Assembly: GCF_937951745.1 (NCBI RefSeq)
Contig: NZ_CALFBQ010000073.1
Span: forward strand, 1-64,000
Length of the DNA: 64,000 nucleotides
Direction of reading: 5' to 3'
DNA from: an uncultured Chloroflexus sp.
GTDB taxonomy: Bacteria; Chloroflexota; Chloroflexia; Chloroflexales; Chloroflexaceae
A program made the position numbers and the translations under genes. The notes under the pieces were generated by a model that was not told where the DNA came from, ran no database searches, and saw only the letters and a list, made by a program, of their open reading frames with translations. This document shows, in pieces, positions 52,358 through 63,610 of this stretch (the first letter of the stretch is position 1; each line of letters opens with the position of its first letter).

Positions 52358-52957
52358 GTGATCGTTCCATCCCACCACGACCTGATTACCGGACTTCAAC
52401 AACGCGACCCGCAGATCGTGAGCTGGATCTATGAAACTTACGGGCCCCGCGTCTATCACTACCTGTGCCGCCGCTTGGGTGATGCCGAATTGACCCGTGA
52501 CGCCCACAGCGAGGTCTTTATCCGCCTGCTCGAACGGGCCACCCACTATGAAGACCGCGGTCTCCCCCTCACCGCGTGGCTGTTTCATCTTGCCCGCGAT
52601 CAGGCCGCGAATATCCGCCGCCGGGCCGGACGTTTCGTACCGCTTGAAGCGGGCGACACCGAGCACGACGGCGACCCCGAAACTCTCCTCGCCCCACAGT
52701 GGGACTGGGAGCACCTTCAGTACGTGCTGGCTGCCCTGCCCGACCACTACCGGCGCGTGCTCTGACTCCGCTTCGGCTATGACCTGTCCCTCGAAGAAAC
52801 GGCCCGCCAACTCGGTTGCACTGTCTCCGCCGCCAAAGCCCTCCAGCACCGAGCAATGATCCTTGCCCGCAAACTGGTGCGCGCGTGGCGTAACGGAGCG
52901 CGGGGGATCAGCGACGCCGGTCTCTCTTTGAGTACGGATAAGGAATCGCTAGGCTGA
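52358..52957 (+). pseudogene. Second copy of the ECF sigma gene, nonsense-disrupted
   Basis: Starts with GTG at 52358 (ATG in the first copy) and is nearly identical to it through region 4. At 52763-52765 TGA replaces the TGG of VLWLRFGY, cutting the protein just before region 4. The frame beyond the stop still matches (LRFGYDLSLEETARQL to ILARKLVR) until about 52885, where homology ends and unrelated codons run to TGA 52955. Other changes are few (Ala to Thr in ELTRD, Asn to Asp in AGDTEH). The truncated 135-residue product would keep region 2 only and could bind polymerase without promoter -35 recognition. Confidence 0.85.
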
Positions 52958-53383
52958 TATACGACAGGTATTTGTCAAAGACTCATATGACAATTCTTTC
53001 TCATTGCTTGGCAATTCGAGGTGGGGGTCAGCATCAGCAGGTTTATTTGATTTTACCTTATTGACAACAAACCTCTCAAAGTTCTTACCCTCAGGATCTG
53101 GATGCCCATCGGTACGCGGATAATGGATTGGCAGCGCTGGCACAGGATCGCGCAGCAAAGTCATGAGATTCGGTAATGTTCGGCAATTTGCGCAACGGTT
53201 TATCGTAGCAGCGCTTCATCTCGCCTCTCTCCTACCCCAGCGGGGCAAGGCTAGGGGTGAGGGTAAGTCGTTCACCGCAGAGAGCGCCGAGGGAAAGGGG
53301 AAGAGGTAACCCAAAACTCTTTGCACTTTTGGCGTCCGTTGCGCCTTTGCGCTTGAATACGCTGCGCCTTGGCGTTGTCTCCC
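52958..53383. other. Gap with degenerate sequence and repeats
   Basis: About 430 nt without a convincing gene. An open frame on the minus strand (52949-53164, 71 codons) starts TLLRDPVPALPIHYPRTDGH and is Lys/Asn-rich at its end, unlike neighbouring proteins in composition; it may be a fragment of a foreign gene. From 53221 there are repeats: a CCCCAGCGGGG hairpin, GGGGTGAGGG (53253) opposing CCCTCACCCC (53388), and CTTTGCG-type words. Confidence 0.4.
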
Positions 53384-55441
53384 TCACCCCTCAAAACAAT
53401 ACACCCCAAACGGCGCTAACCGCAATTCCTCGCCAGTGCCGCGCCGCTCGCGGCCAAGCGGGAAAAGACCGAGAATGTCGCCGCCAAGTCCGCGAGTAGT
53501 GATCAGACGGCTCGGCAATGCGCCGAGATTAACCACACCAACCAGACTGCGCTCGCTAAGGGTGCGACGGATGGCGAGCACATCGCCGGGTATGGCGCTG
53601 AACGGCTGCCAGTCGATCGCGCCGTGGCGGAGCGCCGGTTCACGCTGCCAGAGGTTGAGCAGGCGCGGCAAGATGTGATGATCGGCAATCTCCTGCCCAT
53701 TCCACATTGCCGGCGTTAAGCCGCTGAACAGCATCACAGCCCACAGCGCCTGCACTAGTCGCGAGCCGCGTAAGCCGTCGGCCAGCGGGTTGCAGTCGGC
53801 AGTATCGTGCATTTCCAGAAAACCGATCCGGTAAGCGGGAGGGTAGAGTTCGGCATAATCGGCTTGATAGGCGCACCATTCAGCCGGCGTGATCCGGCGC
53901 ATGGCAAGGTGAATCAGCATATGATGGCTGGGATAATCGAACCAGCCGCTGGCACATTGGGCCGAACGCGGCCCGGATAGGGTGCAGAGTATAGTCAAAT
54001 GAGGGCGCGCGGCAGCGATTTCGCTCACGGCTTGGGCCATGAACACCGCGCCGGCGCTGGCCCGCAACGGTGGCCGGCGGATCCACGCTGGCGCAGCCGG
54101 GTACGGTGCCACTACCCGCAACCCGTCAAGTGCAAAACGATCGATCTGCTCGATCACCCATTGCTGCCAGTACAACCGCCAGTCGTTGCGTGTCCAATCA
54201 AAATGGTAGCCGCCAGCCAACAATGCTACGCCGGGATGGCGGGCGGCTGCCGGGGAGTCGGACGGAATGCCGATCGCAAACGCGCCGACCTCGTCGCGCA
54301 CAAACCATTCGGGGTGTTCGTTAAGGTAGCGAGAGTCGGCGGCGCAGCCTTGCAACGCCACATCGAGCAACACTCGCATCCCCTGCCGGTGGGCAGTCTC
54401 AATTAGGTGGCGAATAGCCGGTTCCTCGCCACAAGCCGGATCGATCCGTTCAAGATCACCGATCAAGTGCGGTCGCTCGCCAACCGTGTGCCACGGTAAC
54501 AGACAGAGCGAATCAACCCCCAGCGCTGTCAATTCCGGTAGGTGAGCGCATAAACCATCGGCGCCGCCATAGTGGCGCAGATCGGCGACGTACAGTACGG
54601 CATCGCGCAGCCACGCCGCCGGCGGCTGTGGCAATGGCGTCAGCGCACGGTAAACGGCCAGCGCTGCCGGCCACGGTTGGGATACCAACGCGATGTGTTG
54701 CTGCCCGACCGCCAACCGCTGGTCAGAACGCAGCCAGCTCGCGATAGCGACCTCATACGCTAACGATACCGCTTCGTGACCGCCTTGCACGTAAGGCAGC
54801 GCCGCTTCATCGTCGCCGGCATACCAGCACAGCAGGGTAAGCGGTCGTTCGTCGTTCCACAACGCCATCACCCCCGGCCCCTGCGTTGGCGCCGGCTCGA
54901 AGGCACTGCCGCCCCGCAAACCCGGCGCAAAAAAGCGGCGCGGGAGAATGGTGCGATCTTGCGTCGCCGCAATGGCGAGCGGTGCGCGAGGCCGCACGCT
55001 GTTGCCCGGCGCCTCGAAGAGACAATGACTCGGTTCGCCTACACGTGCGTCCGGTATCACCAAACGCACACCGTATAGTCGCAGATCATCGCCACTGACA
55101 TTCTCAATCTCGATCCAGCGCTTGATAGCATCGCACCCGATCTGATAATGGTCAAAGATTTTGAGCGGGCCCAGCCCGACGATGACTGTCATCACCATCT
55201 GATCATCGTCGGCGCTCACCCGGTGCCACAGATAGCGGGCAAAGGTACGGCTGGTGATCCAGTTCGCTGGATCGCCCAAAGCGACATCTACCCCGGCAAC
55301 CGCCGGGCCATGCCCCAAAACATTCAAACTGTCATGGCGCTGGAAATGGATGAGTGCGCCGCTGTCGGTTGACCAGCCAAGCGTGTAGTCGTTGGTTCGT
55401 AGAATGATTTGATCGGGCTGTTCAGAGAGTTCGTAGCTCAT
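53384..55441 (-). CDS. GH13-like alpha-amylase-fold protein, catalytic residues altered
   Basis: 685 residues. An N-terminal beta domain (about 1-270) precedes a TIM-barrel-like part: DAVLYVADLRHYGGADGLCAHLPELTALGVDSLCLLPWH, GMRVLLDVALQGC (region I), FALDGLRVVAPYP (region II), LTILCTLSGPRS (region III) and RIGFLEMHDTADCN (region IV, HD kept). In active GH13 enzymes region II carries the nucleophile Asp (GxRxD) and region III the acid Glu; here these read Val and Leu. A C-terminal beta domain ends FGVYCFEG. It may be a non-catalytic binding protein or use other residues. Its 3' third is duplicated in inverted form at 49907-50362. Confidence 0.75.
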   Translation of the reverse strand: MSYELSEQPDQIILRTNDYTLGWSTDSGALIHFQRHDSLNVLGHGPAVAGVDVALGDPANWITSRTFARYLWHRVSADDDQMVMTVIVGLGPLKIFDHYQIGCDAIKRWIEIENVSGDDLRLYGVRLVIPDARVGEPSHCLFEAPGNSVRPRAPLAIAATQDRTILPRRFFAPGLRGGSAFEPAPTQGPGVMALWNDERPLTLLCWYAGDDEAALPYVQGGHEAVSLAYEVAIASWLRSDQRLAVGQQHIALVSQPWPAALAVYRALTPLPQPPAAWLRDAVLYVADLRHYGGADGLCAHLPELTALGVDSLCLLPWHTVGERPHLIGDLERIDPACGEEPAIRHLIETAHRQGMRVLLDVALQGCAADSRYLNEHPEWFVRDEVGAFAIGIPSDSPAAARHPGVALLAGGYHFDWTRNDWRLYWQQWVIEQIDRFALDGLRVVAPYPAAPAWIRRPPLRASAGAVFMAQAVSEIAAARPHLTILCTLSGPRSAQCASGWFDYPSHHMLIHLAMRRITPAEWCAYQADYAELYPPAYRIGFLEMHDTADCNPLADGLRGSRLVQALWAVMLFSGLTPAMWNGQEIADHHILPRLLNLWQREPALRHGAIDWQPFSAIPGDVLAIRRTLSERSLVGVVNLGALPSRLITTRGLGGDILGLFPLGRERRGTGEELRLAPFGVYCFEG

Positions 55442-55560
55442 GCGACCGATGGGCTAAGCGCGTGGGGCAAAGGGGCGCATTGCCCGGGCTGCTTGCAGTA
55501 ATCTCCTGTCTGAGTAACGCACTGATTTTGCCGACAATGTGAAGTGCCATCTATTATTAT

Positions 55561-56100
55561 TTAACTACCGCATTTACGGGGTGTCCAGCCGAATATGTGC
55601 TCGATCTGGCGGCGATACGCGGTCTTGATCTGAGACGGAGCGCACCGGATGTACTGCTCTGCACGTTCTTTCTTCTCACCGCTGAGATTGTTTAGATGTT
55701 CAATGATTTCATCCACATGAGTAAACGTAGGGTTGAGCGCCGTCCAGATAACTGCGTCAAGATTGCGCGCCTGCGCCCAGTCGGGCAGCTCGGGTATGGC
55801 CGCTGGCGCCGCTTCGCCGTGCCGCCACGATCCAATCCTCTTCTCCCAGTTTTTGGTTGGTATCCTCTCACGATCGCGCAGCGCCTTTTTCGCTGCTTGC
55901 AGCTCGGTGGGAAGCATTAGCGTCCACAATACCCGCACAGGTGTCGCATCAGTCTTGATCACAAGCGTGACGCGGCCATCTTCTGATTCACGGGCGAACT
56001 CGACAGGAACTAGCGGCCCATCTTCCAACCAGCGGCCCTGTATCGGCAACGAGCGGGGATCCCAGATAAGCGATCCCCATCCAAGACACGCGATTCGCAT
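55561..56100 (-). CDS. Gamma-glutamylcyclotransferase-fold protein
   Basis: 179 residues. N-terminal RIACLGWGSLIWDPRSLPI matches the YGSL(x)W substrate-loop signature of GGCT/AIG2-like proteins; VEFARESEDGRVTLVIKTDA and VLWTLMLPTELQAAKKALRDRE follow the usual barrel. The C-terminal half (LDAVIWTALNPTFTHVDEII, GEKKERAEQYIRCAPSQIKTAYR) is typical of a bacterial stand-alone branch. The substrate, perhaps a gamma-glutamyl or other small amide, is unknown. ATG 56100 directly begins the fold. It stands alone between the GH13 and TetR genes. Confidence 0.72.
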   Translation of the reverse strand: MRIACLGWGSLIWDPRSLPIQGRWLEDGPLVPVEFARESEDGRVTLVIKTDATPVRVLWTLMLPTELQAAKKALRDRERIPTKNWEKRIGSWRHGEAAPAAIPELPDWAQARNLDAVIWTALNPTFTHVDEIIEHLNNLSGEKKERAEQYIRCAPSQIKTAYRRQIEHIFGWTPRKCGS

Positions 56101-56293
56101 TCCATACCTCCAAGCCCATCGTTCTGACCGATTATAACACGAAGGCGATGCACGATGATGAGATTGCGGTAATTTATCAGCGCACTATGCCAGACGCGGC
56201 CCTCTGTTCACAACAGGCCAGCGCCAAGGGTTGTGCGGCAGTTGTCAAATCTTCTCTTACCATCAACTGTCGCGTATGGTATACTTACAGTGT

Positions 56294-56312
56294 AAATAAA
56301 CATCGTTTATTT
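56294..56312. promoter_or_regulatory. Candidate TetR operator
   Basis: AAATAAAC (56294-56301), spacer ATC, GTTTATTT (56305-56312): perfect 8-bp arms, 12 nt before the TetR start codon. A TATACT at 56280-56285 is likely the -10 box, so the operator would cover the start of transcription. A second dyad, TACCAT-N11-ATGGTA, overlaps that -10 on the upstream side. Confidence 0.65.
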
Positions 56313-56323
56313 TAAGGACTATC

Positions 56324-57013
56324 ATGCCTCGCCCACCCAAATCCCAACAAACCCCCAACTTACCGGAGGTCATCAAACAAACGGCTTGGCAGCAGATCGC
56401 AGTTCATGGTGCGCCGGCGCTGAGTCTGCGGGCGATTGCACGCGCATTGGGGATCACAGCACCGGCGATCTACAACTACTATCCTGACCGCGACACCCTT
56501 GTCACGGCGCTAATCATCGATGCGTACACCTCGTTTGGCGATGCCCAATTAGCTGCGCGCGACGCGGTTCCATCTGATAACCTCGTTGGCCGGTTGTGGG
56601 CTACCGGCATCGCCTACCGGCAGTGGGCGATCACCTACCCGGAACGGTACCAACTCATCTTTGGCACGCCGATTCCCGGCTACGTTGCGCCGATCGAGCA
56701 GGTGCTGCCGGCGGCGGCGCGCGCGTTGAGCGCGCTGGTGAGCGTGATCGAGGCGCTGCGACTGGCGGGCCGGTTACACGCGCCACCGCTTCCAGAGATA
56801 CCTCCGGTTTATCAGCCGATGTTCGCGCAATGGCAGCATTACGGCGGCGATTGTGATCCGCAGAGTTTTGCTCTCGCAATGTTGATCTGGGCGCGGGTGC
56901 ATGGGCTGGTCTCACTTGAGATTGGTCGTCAAATTCCGCCGTTTGGTGCTGATGGCGCCGCATTGTACCGGTATGAAATGGAGTGTATCCTGCAACAATT
57001 TGTTTGCTCGTGA
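56324..57013 (+). CDS. TetR-family transcriptional regulator
   Basis: 229 residues. N-terminal HTH: TAWQQIAVHGAPALSLRAIA-RALGITAPAIYNYYPDRDTLVTALI. The C-terminal ligand domain has the WHG-type pattern (YRQWAITYPERYQLIFGTPIPGY and WARVHGLVSLEI). The promoter region has a clear 8-bp-arm operator, so it is probably self-repressing. The twin-flavodoxin gene begins 13 nt after its stop, and the two form an operon whose inducer is unknown. Confidence 0.92.
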   Translation: MPRPPKSQQTPNLPEVIKQTAWQQIAVHGAPALSLRAIARALGITAPAIYNYYPDRDTLVTALIIDAYTSFGDAQLAARDAVPSDNLVGRLWATGIAYRQWAITYPERYQLIFGTPIPGYVAPIEQVLPAAARALSALVSVIEALRLAGRLHAPPLPEIPPVYQPMFAQWQHYGGDCDPQSFALAMLIWARVHGLVSLEIGRQIPPFGADGAALYRYEMECILQQFVCS

Positions 57014-57026
57014 AAGGAACATCGCA

Positions 57027-58328
57027 ATGCAGGTCGTCGTCCTAGATGGCTCCGCCGCTGAAGATGAGGTTGGTCAGCAGATCAGACAAACGCTGCTGGA
57101 TCGATGTGCAATGCAAGGCTATACTGTCCAGACTTTTACCCTCCGCTCGTGTAAGATCGGTAATTGTGCCGGTGATTTCTTTTGTTGGGTGCGTTCCCCC
57201 GGTCAATGCATGGTCGCCGATGATAATCGCACGATTGCGGCTGCCATTGTTGCGGCTGATGTGATGGTCTATCTCACTCCTATCACCTTTGGTGGGTATA
57301 GTTCACTGCTGAAGCAGGCGGTTGATCACCAGATTCAAAATATTGCGCCGTTTTTTACTACGCTCAACGGTGAAACGCATCACAAGCGACGTTACGAGCG
57401 GTACCCTAGCTTCTTGGCGATTGGTTGGCAAGCGACGCCAAACCCTCACACTGAAGCGATTTTTCGCCATTTGGTATGGCGTAATAGTCTCAATTTCTAT
57501 GCGCCAACTACCTATTGCGCGATTGTAACCGGGATGCCGCCAGAGAGCGAGCTAGCCGTACAGATGGATGCAGCGCTCACCGCCATTACTCGCGGTACGA
57601 CGATGATGGTGCCGCCGCTACCGACACTTCCCGCCGGTGTCATTCAGCACTCCCCGCCACGTAACGCGCTGTTGCTGGTGGGAAGTCCGCGCATGCGTAA
57701 GAGCACGTCGTATTCGTTAGGCGAGTATCTGATGCAGCACCTTGCAGCGCGTGGTATTGCGACCGAGACCGTCTTACTCTATCCAACGCTTAACAATCCC
57801 CTGAAATTGCAAGCGTTGCTTGCGCAACTTGACGCAACCGATCTCATTGTGCTGGTCTTTCCACTCTATATTGATACATTGCCTGCACCGGTCATCCGAT
57901 GGCTTGAGTTACTGGCCGTGCATCGGCGCAACCATCAGGTAGCGTCCAACCGGTTAGTAGCGATTGGGAATTGTGGCTTTCCCGAAGCCCATCATCTCGA
58001 TAATGCCTTGGCGATCTGTGCTGAATTTGCCCACACTGCTGGCTTTACTTGGCAAGGCGGTTTAGCGCTGGGTGGCGGCGAGATGGTACATGGCGAGCCG
58101 CTCGCCACTATGGACGGCAGGGTAATGGCGATCCGGCTGGCGTTGACGATGGCGGCCGAAGCGTTGGCCCAAGGACAACCGATCCCCCTCTTAGCGCAAC
58201 GTCGAATGCGGCAGCGTGCAATTCCAGTGTGGCTTTACCGTCTCATGGGAAGTATTGGCTGGCGAACTCAGGCGCGACGTTGGGGTATGCAGAGGCAGCT
58301 ATACCGGCGACCGTATCGCACGAAGTGA
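57027..58328 (+). CDS. Tandem flavodoxin-fold (NADPH-dependent FMN reductase-like) protein
   Basis: 433 residues made of two flavodoxin-like halves. The first (about 1-200) has MQVVVLDGSAAEDEVG, the Cys-rich SCKIGNCAGDFFCWVRSPGQ-C segment typical of iron-sulfur-flavoprotein-like FMN reductases, DVMVYLTPITFGGYSSLLKQ. The second (about 210-400) has NALLLVGSPRMRKSTSYSLG (FMN phosphate loop) and DLIVLVFPLYIDTLPAPVIR. A basic tail (RRMRQRAIPVWLYRLMGSIGW) may touch the membrane. AAAGGAA precedes ATG 57027. Being under TetR control, it could reduce quinones or xenobiotics; this is inference. Its 3' end overlaps the opposing kinase gene by 30 nt. Confidence 0.82.
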   Translation: MQVVVLDGSAAEDEVGQQIRQTLLDRCAMQGYTVQTFTLRSCKIGNCAGDFFCWVRSPGQCMVADDNRTIAAAIVAADVMVYLTPITFGGYSSLLKQAVDHQIQNIAPFFTTLNGETHHKRRYERYPSFLAIGWQATPNPHTEAIFRHLVWRNSLNFYAPTTYCAIVTGMPPESELAVQMDAALTAITRGTTMMVPPLPTLPAGVIQHSPPRNALLLVGSPRMRKSTSYSLGEYLMQHLAARGIATETVLLYPTLNNPLKLQALLAQLDATDLIVLVFPLYIDTLPAPVIRWLELLAVHRRNHQVASNRLVAIGNCGFPEAHHLDNALAICAEFAHTAGFTWQGGLALGGGEMVHGEPLATMDGRVMAIRLALTMAAEALAQGQPIPLLAQRRMRQRAIPVWLYRLMGSIGWRTQARRWGMQRQLYRRPYRTK

Positions 58329-59195
58329 ACCTTCCGTTGGTGGTGTTGTGAGCTGTTCGGTAGCAGCACGAGTAGCAAACGCCAATATCGCCGGCCAATC
58401 CCAGCCCCGCCATACACCGTAGGTCACACCGGCGCGGAAGATGTCGCCGGCGCCGGTGCTGTCGGTCACGGTCTGCACTGGCGGTAACACTTCATACCAA
58501 ACGCCGGCAACGAAGACGCGCGCCGGACGAGGGCCGTCGGTGAGAAAGACCGGCGCACCACGCACGTAATGGAGATCAGTCGCCCGTGCGAGCGGGTCAG
58601 GGTCAAGCAATGATGCTGAGGTAACAATGACGTCAGCAGCATGGGCGAGCGGTTCAGTCGGTGTTAGCACATCACCAACAATTACCAGTCGATCTAAGCG
58701 ACGGGCGGCCAACGCAACCTCAGTAGTGTACAGCCCGTAACGGCTCACACTAACGATCTGTGCTGCCGCTAGTGCTTCCGGCGGCGGTGGCGAGGCAGCG
58801 GTTCCCTCTCGAAGCGCGATAATAGTGCGCTCGCCGTCAGGTGTAATCAGGATATGGCAAACCGGCGTAGCTACCCGTGCATCACGTTCGATGTTGGCAG
58901 CGAGATTGAGTGCGCGCAGCTCAGTCGCTACCACCTCACCTGCTGGATCATCGCCTAACCGGTCACCGTAAAGGAGCGGCTGCACCCCCCACCACGTCAA
59001 TGCGCGCGCTTCGTTGAGCGCATTACCACCCGCTGACCAAGCGCTACGCAAGGCATGGACGCCACTGCCCGGCATGGGCCAGCGTGGCAGCCAGATGCGC
59101 AGATCGGCGCAGATTGAGCCATAGCAGAGAACATCAGCCACAGCTTCCACGTGCTCGCAATCCGGGTTGCGACACAGGAGCGGTGAGGTGTTCAA
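58299..59195 (-). CDS. PfkB-family carbohydrate kinase
   Basis: 298 residues. GGNALNEARALTWWGVQPLLYGDRLGDDPAG is the PfkB N-terminal signature region; the C-terminal catalytic loop is VTDSTGAGDIFRAGVTYG (usually DTxGAGDxF, here DS). Substrate is a sugar or nucleoside not identifiable here. The start is a TTG at 59195 with GGAG 7 nt upstream; the first about 15 residues (TSPLLCRNPDCEHVE) are atypical, and a later GTG start is possible. Lon lies 30 nt upstream on the same strand? No: Lon ends at 59226, so the kinase follows Lon closely and may be read from the same transcript. Confidence 0.82.
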   Translation of the reverse strand: MNTSPLLCRNPDCEHVEAVADVLCYGSICADLRIWLPRWPMPGSGVHALRSAWSAGGNALNEARALTWWGVQPLLYGDRLGDDPAGEVVATELRALNLAANIERDARVATPVCHILITPDGERTIIALREGTAASPPPPEALAAAQIVSVSRYGLYTTEVALAARRLDRLVIVGDVLTPTEPLAHAADVIVTSASLLDPDPLARATDLHYVRGAPVFLTDGPRPARVFVAGVWYEVLPPVQTVTDSTGAGDIFRAGVTYGVWRGWDWPAILAFATRAATEQLTTPPTEGSLRAIRSPV

Positions 59196-59225
59196 CTCAC
59201 CGCTCCGTTGAATGTCCCATCCCCA

Positions 59226-61703
<2,478 letters not shown>

Positions 61704-61748
61704 AGGTTCGGTATCTCCTACGTTCAGTGTGAACGTTGCTCCTGCGGT

Positions 61749-63554
61749 TTAATCGGATGCAATGGACAGCGTTGGCGCTTGAAATTGCAGTTCATATAGC
61801 CGGGCATACATCCCGCCACGGGCCAACAATTGGCGGTGGGTTCCCGCTTCGACCACTTCACCCGCCACCACCACGACAATCCGGTCAGCCCGCTGCACAG
61901 TGCTCAGCCGGTGAGCAATCACGATGCTAGTGCGACCGGCCATCAACCGTTCCAGCGCCTCTTGCACGAGCCGCTCGCTTTCGCTGTCGAGCGAACTGGT
62001 CGCTTCGTCAAGGATCAAGATGCGTGGATCCTTCAAAATAGCGCGCGCGATCGCGATTCGCTGCCGTTGGCCGCCGCTCAGACGCACGCCGCGCTCGCCA
62101 ACCGGCGTATCATACCCATCCGGCAAGTTGCAAATGAACTCGTGCGCATTCGCCATGCGGGCTGCTGCTTCTACCTCGGCATCGCTGGCCTCAAGCCGAC
62201 CATAGCGAATGTTGTCGCGGATGCTGCCGCTAAACAGCAGCGTCTCTTGTGGCACGATCCCGATCTGTGCGCGCAGCGACCGCATCTGCACCCGGCGCAC
62301 GTCATAGCCGTCGATAAGGACATTGCCGGCCTGCACGTCGTAAAAGCGCGGGATGAGATTCACGATGGTGCTTTTGCCGGCGCCGCTCGGCCCGACCAGC
62401 GCCACCATCTCACCCGGTTCGATTGCCAGCGAGAAGTTGCGGAGCACGACCGGCGCAGTTTGGCCGTTCTCGGCCCGCTGATAGGCGAACGACACCTCAC
62501 GAAACTCGACCCGGCCCTGCACTGGCGGCAGCGGGATGGCATCGGGAGCATCAGTCACCGCTGGCTGCTGGTCGAGCAGCTCGAACACCCGCGTTGTTGC
62601 ACCGAGCGCCTCTTGCATCTGCCCAAACAGACCAACGAACCCGCCCATCGACCCAGCCGCAATGCCGGCATAAAAGAGAAAGGCCACCAAACTACCCGGT
62701 GTTAACGATCCCGTGCTGACCAGAAACCCGCCAACAATCAGCATGCCGATCAACGCACCCCAGACCGTCAACAACATTGCCGGTTGAAAGAGCGCCCGCA
62801 CCCGCGCTCGTTTCATCGCTGCGGCAAAGGTTGCCTCAGTCGCAGTCTGAAATCGCGCGATTTCATATGGCTCGCGCCCAAACGAGCGCACCACCCGCAC
62901 GCCGGCCACCGTCTCCTCGAGGATGCTCGTTGCATCGGCGAGCCGATCTTGCACCGTAGTTGAGATCCGCCGCAGCCAGCGCCCAAAGAAGACTGCAATC
63001 AACACGAGTGTTGGCACAAGCACCAATGCCAACCCACTGAGCTGCCATGAAACAACCACCATCAAGATGATCGCACCAACCAACTGGATCACGCCTCCCA
63101 ACAGCATGCCCAGATTAGTGGTCACCATTGATTGAATCAACGTTACATCGTTGGTGATCCGCGATGTAATCTCACCGGTGCGACGCTGTTCAAAGAAAGC
63201 GAGGTCGAGCTGCTGGAGATGCTGGTACGCCGCTTGACGCAGATCGGTGACCACTCGTTCACCGACAAAGGTAAGACTGTAGGTCTGGATCAGACCGGTC
63301 ACTGCTTGCCCAGTAGCCACCAATCCCAACAGCAGGGCAATCTGGGTGATCGGCAGCGACTGATCACCGGTAATCAGATTGACCATCTGACCAATCACCA
63401 ACGGCATTACCAACCCCAAGCCAGCACCAACGACCATCGTCACTAGTGCGACAACCATCCATCCCTGATATGGCCTGAGATACCTTAGCAGACGTGACCA
63501 GCTCACGCCTTTCGGCAACTCAGCGGGACGAGTAAATTGCCATCGAAACCGCAT
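61749..63554 (-). CDS. ABC exporter, fused membrane and ATPase domains (ABCB/MsbA type)
   Basis: About 601 residues. Six membrane helices in the first about 320 residues (MVVALVTMVVGAGLGLVMPL, TLVLIAVFFGRWLRRIS and others), then an ATPase domain: Walker A LVGPSGAGKSTIVNLI, signature RLSGGQRQRIAIARAIL, Walker B ILILDEATSSLD, H-loop IAHRLSTV. Works as a homodimer or as half of a pair; substrate unknown, possibly lipid or drug. GGAG is 9 nt before ATG 63554, and a TTG lies just upstream. A MarR-type regulator gene ends 56 nt before it on the same strand, so expression is probably drug- or stress-responsive. Confidence 0.93.
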   Translation of the reverse strand: MRFRWQFTRPAELPKGVSWSRLLRYLRPYQGWMVVALVTMVVGAGLGLVMPLVIGQMVNLITGDQSLPITQIALLLGLVATGQAVTGLIQTYSLTFVGERVVTDLRQAAYQHLQQLDLAFFEQRRTGEITSRITNDVTLIQSMVTTNLGMLLGGVIQLVGAIILMVVVSWQLSGLALVLVPTLVLIAVFFGRWLRRISTTVQDRLADATSILEETVAGVRVVRSFGREPYEIARFQTATEATFAAAMKRARVRALFQPAMLLTVWGALIGMLIVGGFLVSTGSLTPGSLVAFLFYAGIAAGSMGGFVGLFGQMQEALGATTRVFELLDQQPAVTDAPDAIPLPPVQGRVEFREVSFAYQRAENGQTAPVVLRNFSLAIEPGEMVALVGPSGAGKSTIVNLIPRFYDVQAGNVLIDGYDVRRVQMRSLRAQIGIVPQETLLFSGSIRDNIRYGRLEASDAEVEAAARMANAHEFICNLPDGYDTPVGERGVRLSGGQRQRIAIARAILKDPRILILDEATSSLDSESERLVQEALERLMAGRTSIVIAHRLSTVQRADRIVVVVAGEVVEAGTHRQLLARGGMYARLYELQFQAPTLSIASD

Positions 63555-63610
63555 CAATCGTCACTCCTCGAACGAACGCAGGCTATGCCACCCCGTTCGT
63601 TGCTGCATTG

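Noticed and set aside
52949-53164. 71-codon minus-strand frame
   Set aside because: No ribosome site, no recognised family and unusual composition; recorded only as a possible fragment in the gap description.
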